The translations under genes were made by a program, and so were the position numbers. The notes under the pieces were generated by a model. That model saw only the letters and a program-made list of their open reading frames with translations. It was not told the DNA's origin and searched no databases. A stretch of 18,124 nt of DNA from an uncultured Blautia sp. GTDB taxonomy: Bacteria > Bacillota > Clostridia > Lachnospirales > Lachnospiraceae. This document shows, piece by piece, positions 1 to 6,292 of this stretch (position 1 is its first letter; the number at the start of each line of letters is the position of its first letter). The stretch is from NCBI GenBank assembly GCA_934409175.1, contig CAKRVX010000036.1, positions 1 to 18,124 of the forward strand. Direction: 5' to 3'.

Positions 1-1186
1 CAGTTACCGTACACCCCCCAGAACTATTGCTGGAATGTTTTGAAAAATATCCATTTCCCATATCATGCTTACACACTGCATGTGGCGATACTGATTCGTC
101 TACATTTATTTGCGTTCCATCCATATAAACAAAAATTTCATCACTTTGGGAAAAATCAAAGTTGTTCATTAGACTTGAACTACCATAATCATAGTTATAA
201 AAATCTCCATCGTCAAATTCAGATACAATATCGCTAAAACTATTATCTGATGACTGCATTGGTTCATACGCCAGCACAGTTCCTGCACTTGCAACAACTG
301 TCAAGGCTGAAAGTGCAACCATAATTCCCTTCTGTAACATTCCTGATTTCTTTCTCTTCATCATATAATCAATCCTCCTTTTGATTGCTTTGCCTTCTGC
401 GGAGAAGTTATTTTTCCATACAGTCGGAAATACTTCTTTTACAGGAGGTCCCGAAACTACCATTACCGCATACCTTGCAATTTCTTCTCTTGAACAATAA
501 TCTACGGCTGCGCCGTCACTGACAGCTTCTGCTGTAATTCTGTAAAGAAAAATCAACAGATACGCTGCTGGATTCAACCAATGTAAACAGAGAATAACCA
601 GACATATAAGTTTTACTAGATTATCATGATTTTTCAAATGCTTTTGCTCATGACGATAAACCATAAGAAAGTCAGGATGTTCCGTAAAACTGTCAGGTAT
701 AATAATTCGCTGACGGAAAAACCCTATTGTACACGGCCCGCAAAATCCGTCCGGTACAACGCAATATTTAAGATTTATATTCAAGTTTTCTACGGTATGG
801 TCAATAGATTGGAGAATAATACGAATACCTTTACGGTATTTTATAAACTGGATTACAGCAAAAAGTATGATTACTATAGCCCATAAGATGATAAGCACCG
901 AAACCCACCACGGAAACCATATAAATTCACCTTGGTTTTCGTGCATGAAGGTCAGTGACTGTGACAGATATAACTGTGATTCCCGGCTCAACATGGGATT
1001 AGCCAGAATTTTTTCAGGTAACAGACATTTTACCAACTGAACCGGTACCAGAAAAAAGAACACACCGGCCAGCAGCAATCTTCGGCCCCAGATATAATTA
1101 TAATTTTCCCGCTGGGCCAGAAATAATATCAGACATATAAACACAGGAATCGCTCCTGCGACAGACATGCAAAACAACAGTTCCAA
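1..1186 (-). CDS. M56-family (BlaR1-type) membrane metallopeptidase, C-terminus cut by window edge
   Basis: I translated this frame by hand; it stays open from near 1186 to base 1, so the gene is partial only at the left edge. The product begins with hydrophobic helices (residues ~10-24 and ~36-54), has a further helix at ~93-116, then the zinc-protease motif HEQKH (179-183), a helix with LHWLNPAAYL, and the downstream acidic helix ITAEAVSDGAAVD that normally gives the third zinc ligand. A last TM segment (GIMVALSALTVVASAG) leads to an extracellular, Asp/Ser/Tyr-rich tail. This order matches BlaR1/MecR1-like sensor peptidases, which sense an outside signal and cleave a cytoplasmic repressor. 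Start is uncertain: TTG at 1186 gives a family-like N-terminus, ATG at 1168 is the alternative, and neither has a strong ribosome site. It follows the 132-aa gene by 9-10 bases. No BlaI/MecI gene is next to it, so its substrate is unknown. Confidence 0.85.
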   Translation of the reverse strand, partial: MELLFCMSVAGAIPVFICLILFLAQRENYNYIWGRRLLLAGVFFFLVPVQLVKCLLPEKILANPMLSRESQLYLSQSLTFMHENQGEFIWFPWWVSVLIILWAIVIILFAVIQFIKYRKGIRIILQSIDHTVENLNINLKYCVVPDGFCGPCTIGFFRQRIIIPDSFTEHPDFLMVYRHEQKHLKNHDNLVKLICLVILCLHWLNPAAYLLIFLYRITAEAVSDGAAVDYCSREEIARYAVMVVSGPPVKEVFPTVWKNNFSAEGKAIKRRIDYMMKRKKSGMLQKGIMVALSALTVVASAGTVLAYEPMQSSDNSFSDIVSEFDDGDFYNYDYGSSSLMNNFDFSQSDEIFVYMDGTQINVDESVSPHAVCKHDMGNGYFSKHSSNSSGGCTVT

Positions 1187-1195
1187 ATAATCACA

Positions 1196-1594
1196 TCATT
1201 TCTTCTTAATGTATTCTAACAGAAATTCTTTTTCTTCCGTTGTAAGCTGCTCATCCTCGCCAAGTGCACTGATGAGTCTGCGTACTTCCGAACTGCCAGT
1301 ATACTTATATCCTTGCGGAAAATTTCCTGAAGATTTTACTGACTGTTTCTTATGTGCCCGAACTTCTGATTTCTTCTGAAGTTTTTCATAAAGACTTCTG
1401 TTTCTGAATGCCAGAAACAACATAATTGCCGGGTAAATCAGGGCTGTGCCGGCTGCACCGATTATGTATATGATCAATGCTGTCTTATCTCCCACAGGAG
1501 GTCTGCTTACAAAATTGTAAAAAAGACAGGCCATGGAACCAATGGAAAATAAAATCCAGCAAATATTTTCTATTTTTCTTTTCATTATCAACAT
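1196..1594 (-). CDS. Small two-TM membrane protein of unknown function upstream of M56 peptidase
   Basis: A 132-aa protein I do not recognise. It has two membrane segments (about residues 10-29 and 39-63), then a basic Lys/Ser linker, and a C-terminal segment ending in EVRRLISALGEDEQLTTEEKEFLLEYIKKK-like sequence; the helix-turn 'LTTEEKEFLLEYI' resembles the short SHOCT-type oligomerisation tail of some membrane proteins, but that is only a look-alike. It sits where a BlaI/MecI repressor normally precedes an M56 gene, yet has no helix-turn-helix. The first ATG (1594) lies only 3 bases after GGAG; a second in-frame ATG at 1585 (MKRK) has 12 bases, so the start is uncertain. Tight spacing suggests cotranscription with the peptidase. 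Confidence 0.7.
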   Translation of the reverse strand: MLIMKRKIENICWILFSIGSMACLFYNFVSRPPVGDKTALIIYIIGAAGTALIYPAIMLFLAFRNRSLYEKLQKKSEVRAHKKQSVKSSGNFPQGYKYTGSSEVRRLISALGEDEQLTTEEKEFLLEYIKKK

Positions 1595-1796
1595 TAACTC
1601 CAGATTATTTATTTCGTCCAGATGATTGTTTTAACATGACCCAAGTTTACCATATCCCTGTAATTTCTACAACACAATTCTGGTAATTTACGCCAGTTCT
1701 TGACGCCATCCTTCGAGATTTGTCGAGATTTATGTTCAGGCATGTTCGTCTATTCTGCATCAACAGAGTATTTTCGCAATATGGTAAATGTAAAAA
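1595..1796. other. Intergenic region without a gene
   Basis: This stretch must hold the promoter of the 132-aa/M56 pair. I see no convincing -35/-10 pair; the best minus-strand candidate is a weak TTGTGT / TATGGT with 17 bases between. A 10-base inverted pair, TTTACCATAT at 1646-1655 and ATATGGTAAA at 1779-1788, brackets the region. The 78-codon open frame across it overlaps the HMA gene in another frame and has no ribosome site. Confidence 0.4.
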
Positions 1797-1830
1797 AAGA
1801 TACGCAGTTTTCACAGATTCTGCGTATCTT
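1797..1830 (-). terminator. Intrinsic terminator after the small HMA protein gene
   Basis: Perfect 11-bp arms AAGATACGCAG (1797-1807) and CTGCGTATCTT (1820-1830) with a 12-base loop. Read on the minus strand the stem is followed by a run of seven T, the classical arrangement, 13 bases past the stop codon of the gene ending at 1843. Confidence 0.85.
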
Positions 1831-1842
1831 TTATCACTCATC

Positions 1843-2103
1843 CTATTTGTGTAAAAAAGAAAACAGTCCTTTCTTTTTCTCATAAGGTTCAGAGGTAATG
1901 CCTTTTACTTCATATCCGGTAGCACTGATAGCCGTCTTTAACTTCGCTTCATCTACCGGTGTCTCTGTAAGGATTACTGTCTCACCCTTTGTATGTGAGG
2001 ATGTTACTTTATCTACCTGAAATGCTTTTCGCACAGCATCATTTACATGGGATTCACACATTCCGCACATCATTCCGTCTACTTTCACTGTTGTCCTGAT
2101 CAT
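1843..2103 (-). CDS. Small HMA-domain metal-binding protein (GMMCGMC loop)
   Basis: An 86-aa cytoplasmic protein made of one heavy-metal-associated domain. The loop VDGMMCGMCESHV places Cys13 and Cys16 in the CxxC pattern that binds Cu+, Zn2+ or related soft ions; the rest follows the HMA order strand-helix-strand-strand-helix-strand, ending in a basic KKKGLFSFLHK tail. Start chosen at ATG 2103 because AGGAGG lies 7 bases ahead; the longer frame upstream would run back through the ribosome site into the preceding gene. Compared with copper chaperones (typically MxCxxC) the loop has an extra Met before the first Cys (MMCGMC). It is the second gene of a two-gene unit with the 84-aa protein (35-base gap) and is followed by a strong terminator. 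The operon promoter carries a TTAG-N6-CTAA operator shared with the flavinylation genes, suggesting an iron or general metal role. Specific metal not readable from sequence. Confidence 0.85.
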   Translation of the reverse strand: MIRTTVKVDGMMCGMCESHVNDAVRKAFQVDKVTSSHTKGETVILTETPVDEAKLKTAISATGYEVKGITSEPYEKKKGLFSFLHK

Positions 2104-2138
2104 GAAAAGTCCTCCTGTTTTGAAATGAGAAAGCTGGT

Positions 2139-2393
2139 TTAACGGATGGCTTCCAGATCCTCTACTGCAAACCTGGAAAAAGATATTTCGCATCCTTTTC
2201 CAATCCTGCGGCAGATATTCAAAGCCCTTGTCATTACAAAAGGATAATTCTCTTCCTCTGTACGTACAAGCAGATACTTATATCCATCTGTAAATTCTGC
2301 TGTATGAACCTGTTCATATTCTTTCAGTTCTCTTAAAATCTCTGCCGCCATATCGTCGGTAATATTTTGGGTCAAACGATAATATCTTCCCAT
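2139..2393 (-). CDS. Unknown 84-aa protein with apparent ferredoxin-like (HMA-like) fold, no CxxC
   Basis: I do not recognise this protein by name. Its pattern of hydrophobic strands and helices reads strand (GRYYRLTQ), helix (DDMAAEILRELKEYEQ), hairpin of two strands (VHTAEFTDGYKYLLVRT), helix (PFVMTRALNICRRI), strand (CEISFSRF): the beta-alpha-beta-beta-alpha-beta plan of HMA and ACT-like domains. It lacks the metal-binding CxxC; its two Cys (in NICRR and KGCE) are far apart in sequence. Its ATG at 2393 follows GGAAG by about 12 bases. It is the first gene after a promoter with an extended -10 and a 20-bp dyad operator, and is cotranscribed with a true HMA protein. A plausible reading is a non-metal-binding partner of that protein or of a P1B ATPase; the ligand-less HMA-like N-terminus of the ATPase at 14720-16816 is of the same general kind. 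That link is inference. Confidence 0.6.
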   Translation of the reverse strand: MGRYYRLTQNITDDMAAEILRELKEYEQVHTAEFTDGYKYLLVRTEEENYPFVMTRALNICRRIGKGCEISFSRFAVEDLEAIR

Positions 2394-2479
2394 TTTTACA
2401 GCCTTCTTCCTTTTATTCTCTGTTTAGATTTGATTGACAATACAGACTTTTGCCTATAACTTTGAAAGTAAAAGTCCAT

Positions 2480-2499
2480 AAGTTAGTTTCCACTAATAA
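2480..2499. promoter_or_regulatory. Box A: TTAG-N6-CTAA dyad operator
   Basis: Read on the minus strand: TTATTAG, six bases, CTAACTT. It begins directly at the end of the TATAAT -10 element of the 84-aa/HMA operon (one base overlap), so a bound protein would block the start site. Both seven-base half-sites are identical to those of box B, 4.9 kb away in front of apbE. Confidence 0.75.
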
Positions 2500-2507
2500 T
2501 TATAGCA
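2499..2507 (-). promoter_or_regulatory. Extended -10 promoter of the 84-aa/HMA operon
   Basis: TG-C-TATAAT on the minus strand (TATAAT at 2504-2499, TG at 2507-2506) is a perfect extended -10. No good -35 lies 16-18 bases upstream, which an extended -10 can tolerate. Start of transcription would fall inside box A. Confidence 0.6.
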
Positions 2508-2541
2508 CTTTTCCAGACAAATGCATGGAAAAAAGCAGATA

Positions 2542-2566
2542 TATAATGAAAAACTTTTTCATTATA
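2542..2566. repeat. 25-base perfect AT-rich palindrome
   Basis: Twelve-base arms TATAATGAAAAA (2542-2553) and TTTTTCATTATA (2555-2566) around a single C. It lies between the stop codon of the triple-FMN gene (2591) and the promoter of the next operon. It could fold as a weak terminator hairpin for minus-strand transcripts (T-rich stretch further on), but has no GC in the stem beyond two pairs; a protein-binding dyad is the alternative. Confidence 0.6.
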
Positions 2567-2590
2567 CTATTACTTTTCTGTTTTTAGTGG

Positions 2591-4021
2591 TTATATTGCT
2601 GCCTGTGCCAGGGCTTTCTGAACAGCTCCCAGGATTCCCTGTGAGGAATATGTTGCACCGGTTGCCGCATCAATACCATCTGCGGATTGATTTTCTATAA
2701 TCTGTGGGTAAATGGTTTCCCATGCATAATCAAAATATTCTGCGGAATCGCTGTTGTTTTGTTCAATTGAAACAATCTGACTATTTTGAATAGTTACCGT
2801 TACATTTACCCTTCCACTATAACCATAACTCGATGAAGAATAGGTCCCATCTCTATATGGTCCTGATGGCTCTTCCGGCTCAGGTGTTGGAGAAATTTCA
2901 GGATTTTCTCCCGGGTTATCTGGTGTTTCAGATGGTTCAGGTGTAGGTGTCGCCTCAGGGGTTGGCGTAGCTGTAGGCTTAGGGGTTGGTGTTTTAGTTG
3001 GTTTAGGAGTAGCGGTTGGTTTGGAAGTGTTGCCTTTTTTTGCCTGATTAATAATATCTTTCATTGCATCCAGGATTCCATTGGAAGAATATGTGGCTCC
3101 ACTGACTGTGTCAATCCCGTCCGTCGTCTGATTCTGTATAATCTCATTCTCTAAAATTTCCCATGCTTTATTAAAAAATGCAGGAGTATCTGTGTGATCT
3201 GCCTTCAGAGATTGGATCACACCTTTTTTTATTTTTGCAGTCAGTGTGATCGTACCATTATAACCCCTTCCAGTACCTGTATAAGTACCATTTTTATAGA
3301 CCCGTTCCTTATCAGGATCAGGAGTAGGGACAGGCTTTTTCGTTGGTTTGGGAGTGGAGGTCGGCGTAGGTGAAGGTGTCTGGCTTCCAGAAGGCATTGC
3401 CTGTGACAGTGCATTCTGTACGGCCTGTATGATTCCATTGGAAGAATATGTAGCTCCGCTGACGGCATCTACATTGGGAGACTGACTGGTCAGAATCTGG
3501 CTGATCACTCCCTGGGCATTGGAAAAATATGCCGGTGTTTCGCTGGAAGCATCCAGGATATCAATAGATGTAATCCTGCGTCCGCTCACAGTTACCTGAA
3601 CTGTAATAGTTCCACCGAATCCTGTTCCTGAACCCGTGTAAACTCCGTCTACGTATCCGTCAGAAGGAACTTCTGTGGTAGGCGTTACAGTAGATCCTGC
3701 TCCGGTTCCACCTGCTCCACCGGATGTGGCGGAACCGGTAGTGGTATTTTTTTTATTTCCTGTTTTGATCTTACTGGTCTTTTGGGCTGTTGTCTTTTTC
3801 TTGGAAGTTTTATCTGATTTGGCAGAAGAAGTTTCGGCCTTGTCACTGCTGTCCTCTTCATAGCTCAACATCTTTTTAATCTCAGAAGTAGACATAATAT
3901 TATTATTTTCTACCTGTGTAGCCTCTGCCGGTGTTCTGTCTGTCTGGTAACAGGTTACACAAACTGCTGCAAATACAGCTGCAGCAGGCAGAAGTTTCAG
4001 CCATTGTTTATTCTTGTTCAT
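2591..4021 (-). CDS. Secreted triple FMN-binding-domain protein (flavinylated electron carrier)
   Basis: A 476-aa exported protein with three FMN-binding domains of the NqrC/RnfG/PplA type, at about residues 123-208, 241-327 and 389-475. Each starts with Y-x-(D/N)-G-x-Y and ends with the flavinylation motif: SGATYSS (Thr191), SGATYSS (Thr310) and TGATYSS (Thr457). In this family ApbE links FMN by a phosphodiester bond to that Thr, so three covalent FMNs are predicted. The N-terminus (MNKNKQWLKLLPAAAVFAAVCV) is a signal peptide or anchor, followed by a Lys/Ser/Thr/Gly-rich spacer; the domains are joined by Pro-Thr linkers (PTPTP, KPTATPTPEATPTPEP) like those that cross the cell wall. Start at ATG 4021 is set by AGGAGG 6 bases upstream; the frame extends to 4102 only through the ribosome site. 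It lies downstream of the Tp47-like gene behind a leaky-looking hairpin. Probable role: extracytoplasmic electron relay for ferric iron or another acceptor (inference). Confidence 0.92.
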   Translation of the reverse strand: MNKNKQWLKLLPAAAVFAAVCVTCYQTDRTPAEATQVENNNIMSTSEIKKMLSYEEDSSDKAETSSAKSDKTSKKKTTAQKTSKIKTGNKKNTTTGSATSGGAGGTGAGSTVTPTTEVPSDGYVDGVYTGSGTGFGGTITVQVTVSGRRITSIDILDASSETPAYFSNAQGVISQILTSQSPNVDAVSGATYSSNGIIQAVQNALSQAMPSGSQTPSPTPTSTPKPTKKPVPTPDPDKERVYKNGTYTGTGRGYNGTITLTAKIKKGVIQSLKADHTDTPAFFNKAWEILENEIIQNQTTDGIDTVSGATYSSNGILDAMKDIINQAKKGNTSKPTATPKPTKTPTPKPTATPTPEATPTPEPSETPDNPGENPEISPTPEPEEPSGPYRDGTYSSSSYGYSGRVNVTVTIQNSQIVSIEQNNSDSAEYFDYAWETIYPQIIENQSADGIDAATGATYSSQGILGAVQKALAQAAI

Positions 4022-4070
4022 AATTTCCTCCTGTTTTCTTGATCCGGTAAAGGTCACCTGTAGTAACGAA

Positions 4071-4111
4071 AAGAAACCTGTGCCCGTTTTTTGGCAGGAC
4101 ACAGGGTTCTT
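4071..4111 (-). terminator. Hairpin between the Tp47-like and triple-FMN genes
   Basis: Arms AAGAAACCTGTG (4071-4082) and CACAGGGTTCTT (4100-4111), one mismatch, with an inner TGCC/GGCA pair. On the minus strand the stem is followed by TTTCTTTTC. Because I see no promoter between it and the triple-FMN start at 4021, it probably acts as a partial terminator that lowers downstream expression. Confidence 0.6.
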
Positions 4112-4142
4112 TTATTTTGATACAGCTGTCAGATAATCGAAA

Positions 4143-6245
4143 TTATTTAACAGTTACTGTAAATTTCTTGGAAATACCATTGCATGTTACAGTAATAGTT
4201 GCTTTGCCTTTTCTGATTCCTTTTACCATACCTTTGGAACTTACAGATGCAACTTTCGTATTGCTGGACTTATATGTAACTTTTCCGGATGGTGTAGCCT
4301 TCACTTTGATGGCTGTTGTCTTTTTCACTTTAATAGTTGCAGAAGATTTTGCCAGACTCAGACTTGGATTTTTAACAGTTACTGTGCAGGTTTTCTTTAA
4401 AGAACCGCAGGTTACTGTAATCTTGGCTGTTCCTGCTGCTTTTGGTGTGATCTTTCCTGTTTTGGAGTTTACAGCAGCGACTTTTGTATTGCTGGATGTA
4501 AATACAGGAACTTTGGAAGATCCTTTGACAACTGCTTTCAGAGTTGTGGAAACACCTTTGTATGCAGTAAGTTTGGAACTGGAAAGAGTCAGGCTTGGAT
4601 TCTTAACAGTTACTGTGCAGGTTTTCTGTAAAGAGCCACAGGTTACTGTGATCTTGGCTGTTCCTGCTGCCTTTGCAGTAATCTTTCCTGATGTTTTGCT
4701 TACGGAAGCAACTTTTGTATTGTTGGATACAAAAACCGGAGTTTTATCTGTATCTTTTGTCGTAGCTTTCAGAGTCAGGGTTTCTCCTGGATAAAGAGTT
4801 ATACTTGTTTTGCTAAGAGACATGGAAGGCTGTTTCTTTACCAGATCATTCATAGCTGCAGTCAGATGTTCAACAGCTTCATCAACTTCTGCCTGCGTTG
4901 GTTTCTCTTTTTCAAGTAAATCCTTCGCTTCTGCAAGCTCTGTCTGCATAGATGCCCATGAGTCAGTTGTATAGTCTGCTTCATTCAACGCAGAGGCTTT
5001 TTCAACAGCTGCTTTTAATTCTGTCAGGTCAGCTTCCTCAACACTTGGCTTTACAATATTTGCATCTGTTGCTGTAAATTCAAATGAATAATCAGCATAG
5101 CCCATTGCATATACTGTAACTACCCATTTACCTGTTCCATCTGTTCCCTCCGGAAGCTGGCAACGGTAAGAATCTGTCATACCCAGCTGAATACCGTTTC
5201 TGGAATGCATCCAGTTATCTGAGGCAAATTTAGTTCCATAAGATGCGAGTACAGTGTCCCCGTTTCCATAATAATCCCATCTTGTAGCATACATTTTTGC
5301 TCCAAGAGCACCATATCCAGCACCGGTAAGGTCTACACGTAAAAATTCACCGTAACTTCCCTTTGCGTCCTGCACTACTACATTGATATCAGAAACTGTC
5401 TTCTGCGCTTCATCTTTCAGACCGGAGCCTGTACCAGTTTTTCTTGCTGTGAAAGTAAATGTTCCGTCTGCACCTTTTACAGCTTCTTTTAAACCATTGG
5501 TTTCTGCTGTAACATCAGCAACTGCACTATAAGACTGTAACTGACCTTCACCATATCCTCCAACTACAGCACTGCCGTCTTCCACTACTTTATACTGAGT
5601 TTTGAACGCATCATAGTCTTCAGCTTTAACTGCAACTGGAACATATTTTAAGCCAAACACTTTGTAACTTGCAAAATCAACGACGCTTCCATCAGCTTTT
5701 GTGATCTTTCCTCTTTCAGGCTGATTAAATTTCACAGTAGTTCCATCTGTAAGAACTGCATCATTTGCAGATGTCCAGTAAGAGATTTCATATGAACCGC
5801 CTTCTGCATCATACATGATAGCTTCACACTGATAACTTCCTCTGTGGAGACCATGATTTACTGTCGCTCTTGTAACAGTATCAAATCCACCTTTGTCATA
5901 TTCTCCGTGGCTGTCCAAAGCACTGTTGGATTCTGTGTTTCCTGCATTATAAACACCTTCAGAAGCCCAGTACTGTTCCCAGGTAAGTCCTGCATAAACA
6001 TATTTGTATCCTGTTTCAGCCTCATCAGCGAACTGATCTGCTTCTGCCTGCTGTTCGTCAACGAATGGTGTTTCCTCACTGCTTCCGAAAGCATTTGCAG
6101 TATCGTCTGCTGTGAATACATCTGTTGATGCTTCAACAGATGTATCTTCTGAAAAATCAGCACCCATTACCGGTAATCCAGATACCATCATTGCCGCACT
6201 TAAGATCGCAGGTGCTGCCAGTTTAATTAAATTTCCCTTGCGCAT
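4143..6245 (-). CDS. Secreted Tp47-like protein with FIVAR-like and three Big2 (Ig-like) domains
   Basis: A 700-aa exported protein. Residues 1-29 are a signal peptide. Residues ~80-395 resemble Treponema pallidum TpN47 (the 47-kDa lipoprotein called a penicillin-binding protein): YAGLTWEQYW, GGFDTVTRATVNHG, VFGLKYVPVAV, RWDYYGNGD and LASYGTKFASDNW all align by eye with the remembered Tp47 sequence. Residues ~405-472 form a helical FIVAR-like module (TTDSWASMQTELAEAKDLL...AVEHLTAAMNDL). Three Big2 domains follow (~474-548, 550-625, 627-700), each with SNTKVA and GTAKITVTCG-type strands. No LPxTG or C-terminal anchor is seen, and the last domain ends at the stop. ATG 6245 has AGGAGG 11 bases ahead. 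It sits 47 bases downstream of apbE, so it is coexpressed with the flavinylating enzyme but has no FMN motif itself. Tp47 activity is debated in the literature; penicillin binding here is not implied. Possible roles: wall-attached ligand-binding or scaffold protein. Confidence 0.9.
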   Translation of the reverse strand: MRKGNLIKLAAPAILSAAMMVSGLPVMGADFSEDTSVEASTDVFTADDTANAFGSSEETPFVDEQQAEADQFADEAETGYKYVYAGLTWEQYWASEGVYNAGNTESNSALDSHGEYDKGGFDTVTRATVNHGLHRGSYQCEAIMYDAEGGSYEISYWTSANDAVLTDGTTVKFNQPERGKITKADGSVVDFASYKVFGLKYVPVAVKAEDYDAFKTQYKVVEDGSAVVGGYGEGQLQSYSAVADVTAETNGLKEAVKGADGTFTFTARKTGTGSGLKDEAQKTVSDINVVVQDAKGSYGEFLRVDLTGAGYGALGAKMYATRWDYYGNGDTVLASYGTKFASDNWMHSRNGIQLGMTDSYRCQLPEGTDGTGKWVVTVYAMGYADYSFEFTATDANIVKPSVEEADLTELKAAVEKASALNEADYTTDSWASMQTELAEAKDLLEKEKPTQAEVDEAVEHLTAAMNDLVKKQPSMSLSKTSITLYPGETLTLKATTKDTDKTPVFVSNNTKVASVSKTSGKITAKAAGTAKITVTCGSLQKTCTVTVKNPSLTLSSSKLTAYKGVSTTLKAVVKGSSKVPVFTSSNTKVAAVNSKTGKITPKAAGTAKITVTCGSLKKTCTVTVKNPSLSLAKSSATIKVKKTTAIKVKATPSGKVTYKSSNTKVASVSSKGMVKGIRKGKATITVTCNGISKKFTVTVK
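4361..4459 (-). repeat. Direct DNA repeat copy 1 within Big2 domains
   Basis: 99 bases that recur at 4592-4690, exactly 77 codons away, with about 10 differences by eye. The repeat encodes the last strands of one Big2 domain and the first of the next, and points to recent tandem duplication or gene conversion of this domain. Confidence 0.8.
4592..4690 (-). repeat. Direct DNA repeat copy 2 within Big2 domains
   Basis: Partner of 4361-4459. The third Big2 domain is clearly more diverged at DNA level, so the first two domains are the most recent duplicates. Confidence 0.8.
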
Positions 6246-6292
6246 ACCTAAAAAATCCTCCTGATATGAAATTTAAATATATAAAGATAAAC

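Noticed and set aside
626..886. 86-codon plus-strand open frame
   Set aside because: Lies opposite the M56 peptidase, whose catalytic motif and TM helices read clearly on the minus strand.
1659..1671. BlaI-like operator (TGTA-N5-TACA dyad) before the M56 pair
   Set aside because: BlaI/MecI sites have the opposite arm order (TACA...TGTA), and no BlaI gene is present.
1647..1883. 78-codon minus-strand frame across the gap before the M56 pair
   Set aside because: Overlaps the end of the HMA gene in another frame, spans a terminator hairpin, and lacks a ribosome site.
2880..3050. Tandem PT-coding repeat as a possible CRISPR or satellite
   Set aside because: The repetition is short codon-level Pro/Thr/Lys repetition in frame with a linker of the triple-FMN protein; no constant repeat with unique spacers.
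4117..4794. 225-codon plus-strand open frame
   Set aside because: It is antisense to the Big2 repeats of the Tp47-like gene and mirrors their repetition; no ribosome site and no recognisable domain.
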